Below are positions 9,972 through 23,203 of a stretch of DNA of 64,000 bases, in pieces. Made by a program: the position numbers and the translations under genes. Source of the stretch: Pseudomonas sp. (lineage in GTDB: Bacteria; Pseudomonadota; Gammaproteobacteria; Pseudomonadales; Pseudomonadaceae); assembly GCF_017744435.1 (NCBI RefSeq), contig NZ_JAGIBG010000003.1, positions 165,566-229,565 on the forward strand, in the 5' to 3' direction. How positions within the stretch are numbered: the first letter of the stretch is position 1; each line of letters opens with the position of its first letter. Under the pieces are notes generated by a model. The model saw nothing but the letters and a program-made list of their open reading frames with translations. It was not told the origin of the DNA and did not search any database.

Positions 9972-10820
9972 TCAGGTAAAGCTGGCGAAATGCGCCTGCA
10001 TCCGCTCGGCATCGGCCTGTTTGCCACTGAACAGCTCGAACGCCTTCACCGCCTGAAACACTGCCATGTTACTGCCATCCAGCGTGCGGCAACCCAGCGC
10101 CCTTGCGGCTTTCAGCAGTTCGGTCTCCAGCGGGAAATAGATGATTTCAGCCACCCACAAGCGCCGGTGCAACAGCGCCACGGGCAGTGGCGTACCGGGC
10201 AACTTGGCCATGCCCACCGGCGTGGTGTTGACCAGGCCATCGGCCTCGGCCACCTCGACCGCAAGGTCCGTTCCCAGCACCGCCCGGCCTGCGCCGAAAT
10301 GGCCATTGAGGTTGTCGACCAGCGCCTGGGCGCGCGCCGCATCCACCTCGAACAGCACCAGTTGCTCGACCCCTTCGCTCAGCAGCGCATGGGCCACCGC
10401 CGAACCCGCGCCGCCAGCACCCATCTGCACCACGCGGCGCCGCGACACATCCGGCAGGCCACGGCGCAGGCCTTCGGCGAAGCCCAGGCAGTCGGTGTTG
10501 TGGCCGACCCGCTTGCCATCCTTGAGCACCACGGTGTTCACCGCGCCAATGCCGCGCGCCTCGTCTGACAGCTCATCGAGCAATGGCAGGATCGCTTGCT
10601 TGAACGGGTAGGTGATGTTGAGCCCGGTGAAGCCGGTGTGCTGGGCAGCATCGAGCAACTGCGCCAGGGCGCTGTCCTCAAGCTTGAGCTGGTCGGCATC
10701 GATCAGGCGATAGAGGTAACGCAGGTGCTGGGCGTCACCTTCATGCTCGTGCAGGGCAGGGGTGCGCGACAGCTGGATGCCACGCCCGATCAGGCCGGCA
10801 AGGATGGCGGGCTGGCTCAT
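9972..10820 (-). CDS. Quinate/shikimate-type dehydrogenase (AroE family, QsuD-like)
   Basis: A 282-residue shikimate dehydrogenase family enzyme. The substrate pocket has S18 and T20 in LSRTPALHE, where biosynthetic AroE has Ser-x-Ser; the Thr form is typical of enzymes that also accept quinate, such as the Corynebacterium QsuD, which this protein resembles closely along its length from memory. The catalytic Lys is K74 (ITYPFKQ) and the partner Asp D110 (HNTD). The nucleotide loop is GAGGAGSA. It therefore probably oxidises quinate or shikimate with NAD+ for catabolism toward protocatechuate and is not the housekeeping AroE. It follows the dehydroquinase gene with a four-base overlap, so the pair forms one operon. 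The choice of substrate is inferred from motif and context. Confidence 0.85.
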   Translation of the reverse strand: MSQPAILAGLIGRGIQLSRTPALHEHEGDAQHLRYLYRLIDADQLKLEDSALAQLLDAAQHTGFTGLNITYPFKQAILPLLDELSDEARGIGAVNTVVLKDGKRVGHNTDCLGFAEGLRRGLPDVSRRRVVQMGAGGAGSAVAHALLSEGVEQLVLFEVDAARAQALVDNLNGHFGAGRAVLGTDLAVEVAEADGLVNTTPVGMAKLPGTPLPVALLHRRLWVAEIIYFPLETELLKAARALGCRTLDGSNMAVFQAVKAFELFSGKQADAERMQAHFASFT

Positions 10821-11266
10821 GTGCGTGGCTCCTGGAGCAGCTCGGCAAAGTGGCTCAGGGCCAGGCGGTAGCCGTGGCTGCCCAGGCCGCAGATCACGCC
10901 CACGGCAATTGACGAGACGAACGACAGGTGGCGGAACGGCTCGCGCTTGTGGACGTTGGACAGGTGCACTTCGATGACCGGGAGTTCGCTGGCCACCAGG
11001 GCGTCGCGGATGGCTACGGAGGTGTGGGTCCAGGCGCCGGGGTTGATCACGATACCGGCGCAGCGGCCGCGGGCGGCGTGGATCCAGTCGATCAGTTCGC
11101 CTTCGTGGTTGGTCTGGCGGAATTCGATCTCCAGGCCGTGGGCATGGGCAGTGTCGGCGCAACCCTGGGCCAGGTCGGCGAGGGTTTCATGGCCATACTG
11201 GGTGGGCTCACGGGTCCCCAGCATGTTCAGGTTGGGGCCGTTGAGCACGAGAATAAGGGGCTTCAT
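10817..11266 (-). CDS. aroQ: Type II 3-dehydroquinate dehydratase
   Basis: A 149-residue enzyme that converts 3-dehydroquinate to 3-dehydroshikimate. The family markers are present: [14 protein letters not shown] with the catalytic Tyr in QYGHE, the [16 protein letters not shown] loop, and [16 protein letters not shown] use the ATG at 11266 because the family usually begins [14 protein letters not shown]; an in-frame ATG at 11275 adds three residues, and neither has a good ribosome site. It is translationally coupled to the quinate/shikimate dehydrogenase, so the pair can take quinate to dehydroshikimate. The promoter faces that of the czc operon. Confidence 0.93.
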   Translation of the reverse strand: MKPLILVLNGPNLNMLGTREPTQYGHETLADLAQGCADTAHAHGLEIEFRQTNHEGELIDWIHAARGRCAGIVINPGAWTHTSVAIRDALVASELPVIEVHLSNVHKREPFRHLSFVSSIAVGVICGLGSHGYRLALSHFAELLQEPRT

Positions 11267-11394
11267 GGCGGGCATCGCTTTGTTGTTGTTGAATGCCTCT
11301 ATGTTTGTACCGGGTGGTTAATTTCGTCAATTGGATCAGGTGTCGCAGGTCGGCAAAGTGGGCGATTATCGGACTTGTTCAGGCAGGTCGCCGG

Positions 11395-11410
11395 ATTACG
11401 GAATTGTAAT
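11395..11410. promoter_or_regulatory. Inverted repeat ATTAC-N6-GTAAT in the czc promoter region
   Basis: A perfect five-base inverted repeat with a six-base spacer, 73 bases before the czcC start. The shape resembles the TTAC...GTAA boxes of CopR/CzcR-type regulators. No such regulator gene is next to it. Candidate operator only. Confidence 0.35.
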
Positions 11411-11483
11411 GTTCGCGCCACCGCCTCGATAACCAGCCCTCCTTACAGTCCCTCGCCAATGCTTGCCGACGAGGACTTCCGAA

Positions 11484-12729
11484 GTGCCCATCCCCCGCAA
11501 GATCGCCTTGCTCAGCCTGTTGCTGGTCGCCGCCACCAGCGCCCAGGCCGGGCCAGGCATGAGCCTGCCCGAGGCGCTGAGCGCCGCCTTCGCCAACAAC
11601 CCTGAGCTGGCCGCTGCCGGTCGCGAAATCGGCATTGCCGAGGGCGAGCGGCGCCAGGCCGGTTTGATCCCCAACCCTGAACTGGCCTGGGAAATGGAAG
11701 ACACCCGCCGCGATACCCGCACCAGCACCGTCACCCTCAGCCAGCCACTGGAACTGGGCGGCAAGCGCGGTGCGCGCATCGCGGTGGCCGGTGCCGGCCA
11801 GGCCATTGCCCAACTGGACCTCGAACGCCAGCGCAACGGCCTGCGCGCCGATGTGGTCCAGGCGTATCACGCCGCCCTGCGCGCGCAGACTGGCGTGGAA
11901 CTGGCACAGCAGTCGCAGGCGCTGACCGAACGTGGTCTGCGGGTAGCGCAGGGCCGGGTCACGGCCGGCCAGTCGTCACCGGTGGAAGCCACCCGTGCCC
12001 AGGTGCAACTGGCCCAGGCCCAGGCTGAGGTGCGCCGCGCCGAAACCCAGCGCACGGTGGCCTACCAGGCCCTGGCGCGGCTGACCGGTAGCCCGCTGGC
12101 GACCTTCGACACGTTGTCGGCGGCCAGTCTGTCACCTGGCGCTGCACCGTCAGCCGATGCCTTGCTCGGTCAGGTCGAGCGCACCGCCGAATGGCGCCTG
12201 GCAGCCGCCCAGGTCGAGCGCGGCGAAGCATCGCTGGGCTCGGAAAAGGCCCTGCGCATTCCCAACCTCACCGTCAGCGTCGGCAGCCAGTACAGCCGCG
12301 AGGACCGCGAGCGGGTCAACGTGGTCGGGTTGTCGATGCCCTTGCCGTTGTTCGATCGCAACCAGGGCAACGTGCTGGCCGCCGCCCGCCGCGCCGACCA
12401 GGCCCGCGACCTGCGCAATGCAGTCGAACTGCGCCTGCGCAGCGAAACCCGCAGCGCCGTCGATCAATGGCGCACGGCGATGCAGGAAGTGCAGGCATAC
12501 GACCGCACCATCCTGCCGTCGGCGCAGCAGGCGGTGGACACCGCCACCCGTGGCTTCGAAATGGGCAAGTTCGCCTTTCTCGATGTGCTCGACGCCCAGC
12601 GCACCTTGATCGACGCGCGCGGGCTGTACCTCGAGGCCCTGGCGGCGGCAACCGATGCCAGGGCGCAGGTCGAGCGGATCTACGGCGACCTTGATGGTTT
12701 GAGCAAAAAATCGAGCAGCAGGAGCAACA

Positions 12730-12737
<8 letters not shown>
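11484..12737 (+). CDS. czcC: CzcC-like outer membrane channel of an RND metal efflux system
   Basis: A 417-residue TolC-family protein. I choose GTG at 11484 (GAGGA at 11471-11475) because it gives a normal signal peptide (PRKIALLSLLLVAATSAQA); a TTG at 11463 is an upstream alternative. The mature part shows two repeated outer-membrane-efflux domains rich in Ala/Gln helices (LPEALSAAFANNPELAAAG near 25-45; a second repeat from about 205). It lacks the N-terminal lipobox of many drug-efflux channels, as usual for CzcC. It overlaps the adaptor gene by eight bases. With the next two genes it forms a tripartite pump spanning both membranes for divalent cations such as Co, Zn and Cd. Confidence 0.92.
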
Positions 12738-17080
<4,343 letters not shown>

Positions 17081-17101
17081 GATCGCCGGGGCCGCTTTGC
17101 G

Positions 17102-17176
17102 GCCCTTTCGCGACACAAGGCCGCTCCCACAGGATCGCGCAGTCCCTGTGGGAGCGGCCTTGTGTCGCGAAAGGGC
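17102..17176. repeat. REP pair forming a perfect 32-bp inverted repeat
   Basis: Arms 17102-17133 and 17145-17176 are exact reverse complements with an 11-base loop. The core GCTCCCACAGG matches the other REPs here, but the outer part (CGCGACACAAGGCC) is a distinct subtype. It lies between the convergent czcA and MHS transporter genes and probably also acts as a transcript end. Confidence 0.9.
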
Positions 17177-17197
17177 TGCGAAGCAGCCCCACGGGCC

Positions 17198-18532
17198 TTA
17201 AGTCGAAGTGCGGACCTGAGGGCTCGCATCATTACCGGCTTCATCATGCAACGATATCCGCGATGTCTCCGGCAAAGCCAACCCGCCCACCAAGGCCACC
17301 AACGCAATCACCACCAGGTAGAACGCCGGCGCCAGGCTGCTGCCGGTCTGCCCGATCAGCCAGGTCGCCACCAGCGGCGCAGTACCGCCAAACAGGGTGT
17401 AGGCCACGTTGTAGGTAATCGCCGAAGCGGTATAGCGGGTCCGGGTCGGGAAACTCTCCGACAGCAATGCCGCCGTCACCACGCCACTGCACAGCGCCCC
17501 CACCGCCAGCAGGATCACTCCCAGCAGCGCCCCCGACATCGACCCGGAACTGGCCAGCCAGTAAGCGGGGAATACACAGACCATCACCCACAGGCAGGTG
17601 AAGCCAATGGTCTTGCGCCGCCCGACCCGGTCGGAGAAGGCCCCGGCCAACGGGCAACCGACGGCGGCGAACAGCAACGCCACGGTGGTCACCAGCAGCG
17701 ACTGGGCGCGGGTCAGGTTGCCGACCAGTTGCAGGTAGGTGGCGAAGTAGGTGGTGAACATGTAGAACGACAGCGCTGTCAGCGAGATGAACATGCCCAG
17801 GTTGCGAATCGCCCGGCCGTGGTTGCGCAGGGTCTCCTTGAGCGGCGAATGTTCATGTTCCTTGCCTTGGGCGATAGCCTCACGAAATGCCGGGGTTTCT
17901 TCCATGCGCCAGCGCAGGTACAGGCCCACCAGCCCCAGCGGCGCGGCCACCAGGAACGGGATGCGCCAGCCCCAGGCGGCCATGGCCTCGGTCGACAGGC
18001 TGGCCTCCAGGCCATAGGCGATCACCGCCGCACAGGCAAAGGCAGAGAAGGTCGAGACCGGCACGAAGCTGCCATAGAACGCACGCTTGTTCCGTGGCGC
18101 ATGCTCCATCAGGTAGGCACAGGCGCCGGCGTATTCACCGCCGGCAGAGAAACCCTGCAGGCACCGCGCCAGGGTCAGCAGCGCAGGTGCCGCAAGGCCG
18201 ATGCTGGCATAGGTCGGCAGCAGGCCGATCGAGGTGGTGGAGCCGGCCATCAGCAGGATGGTCAGCGACAGGATGCGCTTGCGCCCAAGGCGGTCGCCGA
18301 GCGCGCCGAACACGATGCCGCCGAGCGGGCGCAAGGCGAATGCCACGGCAAACACGGCGAAGGTCTTGAGCAGGGCGACGCTGGCATCTTCGCTAGTGAA
18401 GAACTGGCTGGCGATCAGCGTGGCGAGGAAGCCATAGACCGCGAAGTCGAACCATTCGACGAAGTTGCCGATGGCCGAGGCGGCGATGACCCTGCGCAGG
18501 GTGGCGGGGGATACCTCATGCGATGCAGACAT
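17198..18532 (-). CDS. MHS-family (ShiA/ProP-like) MFS transporter
   Basis: A 444-residue major facilitator with 12 predicted helices. The N-terminus IAASAIGNFVEWFDFAVYGF and the loop GDRLGRKRIL are hallmarks of the metabolite:H+ symporters (ShiA, KgtP, ProP, CitA). The SAGGEYAGACAYLMEHAP motif after helix 4 also matches. These carry organic acids, shikimate or betaines inward with protons. Substrate cannot be read from sequence. The nearby quinate/shikimate enzymes make shikimate or quinate a reasonable guess, but the czc operon lies between and no operon link exists. A hairpin at 18573-18593 lies just upstream. Confidence 0.85.
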   Translation of the reverse strand: MSASHEVSPATLRRVIAASAIGNFVEWFDFAVYGFLATLIASQFFTSEDASVALLKTFAVFAVAFALRPLGGIVFGALGDRLGRKRILSLTILLMAGSTTSIGLLPTYASIGLAAPALLTLARCLQGFSAGGEYAGACAYLMEHAPRNKRAFYGSFVPVSTFSAFACAAVIAYGLEASLSTEAMAAWGWRIPFLVAAPLGLVGLYLRWRMEETPAFREAIAQGKEHEHSPLKETLRNHGRAIRNLGMFISLTALSFYMFTTYFATYLQLVGNLTRAQSLLVTTVALLFAAVGCPLAGAFSDRVGRRKTIGFTCLWVMVCVFPAYWLASSGSMSGALLGVILLAVGALCSGVVTAALLSESFPTRTRYTASAITYNVAYTLFGGTAPLVATWLIGQTGSSLAPAFYLVVIALVALVGGLALPETSRISLHDEAGNDASPQVRTST

Positions 18533-18572
18533 ACGGAAGCTCTCCGGTTTCCATAGGCAGCCTGGATGAATG

Positions 18573-18593
18573 TGGCGCGCTCAAGGCGCGCCA
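18573..18593 (-). terminator. Hairpin between the lipoprotein gene and the MHS transporter gene
   Basis: TGGCGCGC pairs with GCGCGCCA around a five-base loop, about 90 bases beyond the lipoprotein stop. No T-run on the minus strand. Candidate terminator. Confidence 0.4.
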
Positions 18594-18681
18594 TCGTTGT
18601 TATCAGGGCCAGTAGACCGGGTAGCGCAGTGAGGGGCTTCATTCAGTGCGACATCGGGATATCCGATATCACCGACAATGG

Positions 18682-19464
18682 CTACGGTCGGCCCACTCGC
18701 CAAGGTGCGTATTCCATTTTGCTGGACCCCTTGGCCACCCCATGCATATCTGGCGAAAAACCCGGCATGCGGCTCAGGTCCAGTGCCATGCAGCGATTGT
18801 TGAGTCGAGCTTGCAATTGGCCATCAAGGCGAAAGTCATCCGGCCGTAGGGGATGTTGATAGAGCTGCACCAGGCAACCTTCGACCTTACCCTGGGCATT
18901 GGCCTGGTAGTACACCGCTGCATTACCGATGCTGGTCACCGGCTCATCGCGCAACAGGTGCTGCCAGAGGTACTCGCGCTGTGCGTTTGCCACCCAGCGC
19001 GCACTGCCAGGCGCCTGCGCGGCCGGTAGATTGACGATCAGCGGCGCGACGATCTCCACAGTATTGTTTTCGTCATACAGGGCGTCGGGCACGATGGGGT
19101 AGATGGTCACCCAGCATTGCGCCTCAACCAAGCTGGCCAGTGCCTTGAAGTCCGAGCGGGGTATGTCGGCAGGCAGCGACAGGTCGTGGCTGGGGGGCGC
19201 CCTGAGGGCTTTGCAAGCGATGGGGGCGGAGTGCCTGTCTAAGGTGACCCGCAGCCTGACAACCCCGACCTGCTTGCCGGTGTTGGCGGTGGCAATACTG
19301 TAACTGAGGGCTTGTTGCATGTCGTAAATGAAGGTTTTAGGGACCTCAGGCGGCGCTGGTTTGGTCTGGCATCCTGCCAAGGCGACCAAGGTGGCGGTGA
19401 GAAGTGGGGGGGCTAACAATTTGAACACGAAACGTCCTTGCAGATGCTTGAGCCAGTGCTTCAT
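18682..19464 (-). CDS. Putative lipoprotein of unknown function
   Basis: A 260-residue protein from the ATG at 19464. That start gives a basic N-region, a hydrophobic stretch (LLAPPLLTATLVALAGC) and a lipobox ALAG-C near residue 31, so it should be acylated and held in a membrane. The open frame continues to 19572 but the added residues have no signal character; no clear ribosome site marks either start. The mature part has a region VGVVRLRVTLDRHS (about 65-78) reminiscent of the TonB C-terminal fold, and several Cys. I do not recognise the family. It lies between the MHS transporter and a TonB receptor, all leftward, with 119 bases to the receptor stop. Confidence 0.65.
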   Translation of the reverse strand: MKHWLKHLQGRFVFKLLAPPLLTATLVALAGCQTKPAPPEVPKTFIYDMQQALSYSIATANTGKQVGVVRLRVTLDRHSAPIACKALRAPPSHDLSLPADIPRSDFKALASLVEAQCWVTIYPIVPDALYDENNTVEIVAPLIVNLPAAQAPGSARWVANAQREYLWQHLLRDEPVTSIGNAAVYYQANAQGKVEGCLVQLYQHPLRPDDFRLDGQLQARLNNRCMALDLSRMPGFSPDMHGVAKGSSKMEYAPWRVGRP

Positions 19465-19583
19465 GGGCTGGCGTGAAGGAGGATGCACATTATCAACCAT
19501 GGTGGACCAAGAACGTGGCTGGTGGGGCTGTGGGAAACTTCCCAAAGTCTGTGCCGGCGTGGAGGCCGGCACAGACTTTGGCG

Positions 19584-21734
19584 TCAGAAGCGCACGTCCA
19601 GCGCCACTTCGAACGTGCGCGGTGCTCCCATGTAGTACTGCAGCCCGTAAGCCTGCTTGGCATACACCTCGTCGGTCAGGTTGCGCACCCGCCCGGTGAT
19701 CGTGGTGTGTTCATCCAGCCGATAGCGGGCAAAGGTGCCGAACAAGGTATAGGCCGGCGCCTTGAGGGTGTTGGCGTTGTCGGCGTACACCGAGCCGACA
19801 TAGCGCGCATCCACCCCCGCCGACCAGGCCGAGGTGAAGCTGTAGGTCAGCCACAGGTTGGCGACATTGGCCGGCACATTGACCGGGGCATTGCCCTTGC
19901 GTGACACCGATACGCCGTTGACCGCTTCGTTGAACTCGTCGTACTGCGCATCGACATAGGCGTAGTTGCCCTCTGCCAGCAACTTGGGCGTGACCTGCAG
20001 CCGCCCGGACAGCTCGATGCCACGTGACGTCTGTTGCCCGGCCTGGACCGTCAGGTTGGGGTTGCTCGAATCGCGCACGGCAAAGTCCTTGCGCACGATC
20101 TGGTACAAGGCCACGGTCGCCGCGCCTCGCCCTTCGAGGAAGTCGAACTTGCTGCCCACTTCCCATTGCTCGCCCTTGGACAGGTCGAAGGTGCCGACGT
20201 TGGCGTAGGTGGCCGCCGCCAGCGAACCGGCTGGCAGGTCGGCGGCGGTGCTGTATTGGGCGTAAAGGCTGGCCGACGGAGTCAGTTCGTAGGTCAGGCC
20301 GACGCGCCCGGACAGCGGTTCCCAGCGCCGCTCGAAGAATGCCGGCGAGCTCGGCGTCACCGCGCCGTAGTTGGTCACCTCCATGTCCAGGTAGTCGTAA
20401 CGCAGGGCCGTGAGCAAGGCCAGGCGTTCGGTCAGTTGCAGGCGGTTCTCGGCGAACATGGCGCGGTTGCTGGTGACATGCCGGCGTTGCTTGGTCAGCC
20501 CGGCGTTCACCCCGGGGATGTCGTAGAAACTGCCCGGGTCGAAGTGATCCGGGTCGACCACATCGGTCCAGCTCCCGGACGTCGGGTACACGGTCTGGCG
20601 CATGTGCGAGTAGTCCAGGCCCAGCGACCACTGGCTGGCCAGGCCGAACAGCTGGTTGTCGTGGCGCAGTTCGATGCGGTCGCCCAGCACGCTCTGTTCA
20701 TGGCGCTGCAGGTAAGGGCTGCCACGTTGCACATTGCCGTCGCTGGTATAGCTGTAGCGCTCGACGTTGCGGTAATCGCGCTGGGCGCTGTAGTGGTACA
20801 GGGTGTTGTGCACGCTGGTGCTGTCGTTGACCTGGTAATCGAGCATCGAGCGCAGCCAGCGCACCCGCTGCTCGTAGCGGCCGTCGGCGACGTTGTAGTT
20901 CTCGAAGCGGCGGCTGTTGTCGATCTTCATGGTGCTGCGCCCCGGCAGGATCGGCGCACCCCAGTAGGGGCTGTCTTCGCGGTCCTCCTGGTATTCCAGC
21001 GCCAGGGTGTGGGTGAGGTCGGGCGTCAGGTCGCTGAGCAGGGAAAACGCCAGGCTGTCGGTCTTGCGCTGGTTGCGGTCGATGTAGCCATTGCTACCGG
21101 TGTGGCTGAAATCCAGGCGCATGAAATGGCGGGCATCGGCCGGGTTGCTGGCCAGTGCCTGGTTGATGCCGAAGGCCACTTCCGAGTCGTCGTAGCTGCC
21201 GTAGCGCACGCGACCATCGATGATCTGCTGGTCGCGGCTGGCGGTCTTGGTGATGTAGTTGATCGAGCCGCCCACGGCGCCTGCACCATGCAGGAAGGAC
21301 GACGGCCCGCCGAGCAGCTCGACGCGGTCCAGCACCCAGGCATCCACCGGCCGGGTGGCGCTGCTGTAGCCGAGGTTGATGCCGTTGTAGAGCTGGGTCA
21401 CCTGGTTCTGGGTGAAGCCGCGGTAGCTGACGAAACCGCCGTAGCCGGGGTTGGCCGACGCGTTCACGCCCGTCATGGCGTTGATCACATCCTGGCTGTC
21501 CTTGGCGCCGCGTTCTTCGATGATGCGCCGGTCCGATACGCTGACCGAGGCGGGGGTTTCCCGCGCGGTGAGGCCCAGCCGCGAGCCGGTGCTGATGGGC
21601 ACGTCCAGTTGCACGCCGGAGGGCGCATCGCGCTCGCCATCGATGGTAGTGGCGTTGAGTTCGACGGCGGCATCGTCCGCCCAGGCAAAGGTGCAGGTGC
21701 CCATGAGGAGCACCAGGGAGGTATTGCGGAGCAT
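19584..21734 (-). CDS. TonB-dependent outer membrane receptor (copper/siderophore type)
   Basis: A 716-residue receptor. The ATG at 21734 gives a signal peptide (MLRNTSLVLLMGTCTFAWA); an ATG 21 bases upstream is possible. There is no N-terminal secretin/STN signalling domain, so it is a plain transporter. The plug (about 45-190) contains ETPASVSVSDRRIIEERG, GFVSYRGFTQNQ and GGPSSFLHGAGAVGGSINY; the barrel ends with the aromatic FEVALDVRF. The gene just upstream codes a small DUF2946 protein with a CPVCC motif. DUF2946 genes frequently accompany copper receptors of the OprC kind, so copper or a copper chelate is a candidate substrate. General annotation pipelines would call it a siderophore receptor. 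Substrate uncertain. Confidence 0.85.
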   Translation of the reverse strand: MLRNTSLVLLMGTCTFAWADDAAVELNATTIDGERDAPSGVQLDVPISTGSRLGLTARETPASVSVSDRRIIEERGAKDSQDVINAMTGVNASANPGYGGFVSYRGFTQNQVTQLYNGINLGYSSATRPVDAWVLDRVELLGGPSSFLHGAGAVGGSINYITKTASRDQQIIDGRVRYGSYDDSEVAFGINQALASNPADARHFMRLDFSHTGSNGYIDRNQRKTDSLAFSLLSDLTPDLTHTLALEYQEDREDSPYWGAPILPGRSTMKIDNSRRFENYNVADGRYEQRVRWLRSMLDYQVNDSTSVHNTLYHYSAQRDYRNVERYSYTSDGNVQRGSPYLQRHEQSVLGDRIELRHDNQLFGLASQWSLGLDYSHMRQTVYPTSGSWTDVVDPDHFDPGSFYDIPGVNAGLTKQRRHVTSNRAMFAENRLQLTERLALLTALRYDYLDMEVTNYGAVTPSSPAFFERRWEPLSGRVGLTYELTPSASLYAQYSTAADLPAGSLAAATYANVGTFDLSKGEQWEVGSKFDFLEGRGAATVALYQIVRKDFAVRDSSNPNLTVQAGQQTSRGIELSGRLQVTPKLLAEGNYAYVDAQYDEFNEAVNGVSVSRKGNAPVNVPANVANLWLTYSFTSAWSAGVDARYVGSVYADNANTLKAPAYTLFGTFARYRLDEHTTITGRVRNLTDEVYAKQAYGLQYYMGAPRTFEVALDVRF

Positions 21735-21802
21735 GTTGTTATGTCTTCCACGCAAAGGTCATGGCTGACGGCGAGCGCGCAGGCAGGCGCGCCCGGCTGA
21801 AG

Positions 21803-22213
21803 TCAGGCGATATGAGTAATGGCTGCGGAGAAGACGGCAGGGGGAGCGCGGGGCGTGAGGGCAGGGCGTTGGTAACGGGGCGGCGGTTGCGCCCAGCTGC
21901 GCACCACAATGGGCGAGGTGGCAGTGGCCTGTGCAGGGCTGAACGACCAGCCGCTGCTGGCCAGCGGCACGGCCAGGCCGAACGAGCAGCACACCGGGCA
22001 GTCGAGCTGGGCCATGTGCTGGTCGCCACCGGCGCCGTCGAGGTCGATGGCCACGCCATGCTCGCTGTTGATCGAGCAGAAACCGCCTTCCAGGCCGGCC
22101 AGGCGCAGGCCGCCCATCTGGCCGTGATGCAGGCCACACAGCAACAGGCTGAACAGGACGCTGGCATAGAGCGTCCAGGCAGTCAGCGTGCGGGTGTGCC
22201 GGGTGATTTTCAT
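21803..22213 (-). CDS. DUF2946 small membrane-associated protein
   Basis: A 136-residue protein. Residues 11-30 form a signal or membrane segment (WTLYASVLFSLLLCGLHHGQMGG) with a His-His pair. The family landmark is the cysteine cluster CPVCC near residues 72-76, probably a metal site facing the periplasm. It lies 68 bases upstream of the TonB receptor on the same strand and is probably its operon leader. Function of the family is unknown; association with copper uptake or homeostasis is inferred from repeated neighbourhood. Nothing like a Fur or Zur box was seen in the short upstream gap (22214-22277). Confidence 0.75.
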   Translation of the reverse strand: MKITRHTRTLTAWTLYASVLFSLLLCGLHHGQMGGLRLAGLEGGFCSINSEHGVAIDLDGAGGDQHMAQLDCPVCCSFGLAVPLASSGWSFSPAQATATSPIVVRSWAQPPPRYQRPALTPRAPPAVFSAAITHIA

Positions 22214-22277
22214 GGCGGCGAATCTATCACCCGGACGAACGGCAGGGTAGTGCCTGGCTGTGGCGTGTTGTCGCAGC

Positions 22278-23054
22278 TCAGGCGGCGCGTTCGAGCACGT
22301 CCAGCAGCTCGACGAACTCCTGCGCCAGCTTGTGGCGTGGCGCCATGTGCACCAGAGGCACCGAAACCTGGTGCGATTCGCGCATCTTGATAGAGCTGCT
22401 CAGGTACACCGGCAGCACCGGCATGCCTTCGCTGCGCAGCTGCTCGACCAGGGTCTGGTGCAGCGCGGTGCGCCCGGCGAACTGGTTGACCACCACGCCC
22501 TCTACCTGCAGCGACGGGTTGTGGTCCTGGCGCAGCTCCTCGACTTCGGCCATGACACTGAGCAGCGCCTGACGCGAGAAGCTGTCGCAGTCGAACGGGA
22601 TCAGCAGGCGCTCGGCGGCCACCAGGGCGCTGAAGGTATAGAAGTTCAGCGCTGGCGGGGTGTCGATGTAGATCCGCTCGTAGTCCTCGCCCAGCTCCAC
22701 CAGCAGCTTGCGCAGCTTGTTGATCTTGTACTTGCTCTCCAGCTTGCTCTGCAGGTCGCTGAGGTCGGGGCTGGCCGTCACCAGGTGCAGGTTGTCGTAG
22801 CGGGTTTCGGTGATCGCCACGCGGTGCTTCTTGCCGGAGGCGGTGACCGGCGAGAGGGTCTGGCGGAAGAAGTCGGCGATGCCGGCGGGAATGGCGTCGT
22901 CGGTCAGCCCGGTGAGGTAGTAGGTGGCATTGGCCTGCGGGTCGAGGTCGACCAGTAACGTGCGATAGCCTTCAGCGGCGCTGGCCGCAGCGAGATTGCA
23001 GGCGATACTCGATTTGCCCACGCCACCTTTCTGATTGAAAACCACACGACGCAT
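22278..23054 (-). CDS. Orphan ParA-family ATPase
   Basis: A 258-residue P-loop ATPase of the ParA/Soj group. The deviant Walker A KGGVGKSS starts at about residue 8 (signature Lys present), Walker A' LLVDLDPQAN follows near 36-45, and Walker B is IYIDTPPALN. I use ATG at 23054 since the family begins directly with the first beta strand (RRVVFNQKGGVG); ATG at 23069 adds five residues. No ParB gene or parS-like repeats are nearby, so it is unlikely to be the chromosome partition ParA. Orphan ParAs position other cargo such as chemoreceptor or pilus complexes. It is monocistronic or ends with the DUF2946/TonB operon (64-base gap). Confidence 0.88.
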   Translation of the reverse strand: MRRVVFNQKGGVGKSSIACNLAAASAAEGYRTLLVDLDPQANATYYLTGLTDDAIPAGIADFFRQTLSPVTASGKKHRVAITETRYDNLHLVTASPDLSDLQSKLESKYKINKLRKLLVELGEDYERIYIDTPPALNFYTFSALVAAERLLIPFDCDSFSRQALLSVMAEVEELRQDHNPSLQVEGVVVNQFAGRTALHQTLVEQLRSEGMPVLPVYLSSSIKMRESHQVSVPLVHMAPRHKLAQEFVELLDVLERAA

Positions 23055-23203
23055 GAGACGTTCATCCATGAAGAGAGAAAATGTCAGGTTGGGGTCAATC
23101 CTATGACTGAAACACGACAGATTTATGACAAGTCTTGAAACAATAGTTAAGTTCATCTTTGTCGAACCGCAAGCGCTCTGTTGCGGTGTTTTCACCGGGT
23201 CAA

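Noticed and set aside
20034..21800. Long open frame opposite the TonB receptor
   Set aside because: Composition is that of an antisense shadow (Val/Ala/Gln/Arg-rich, no motif), while the receptor frame has a signal peptide, plug motifs and C-terminal Phe.
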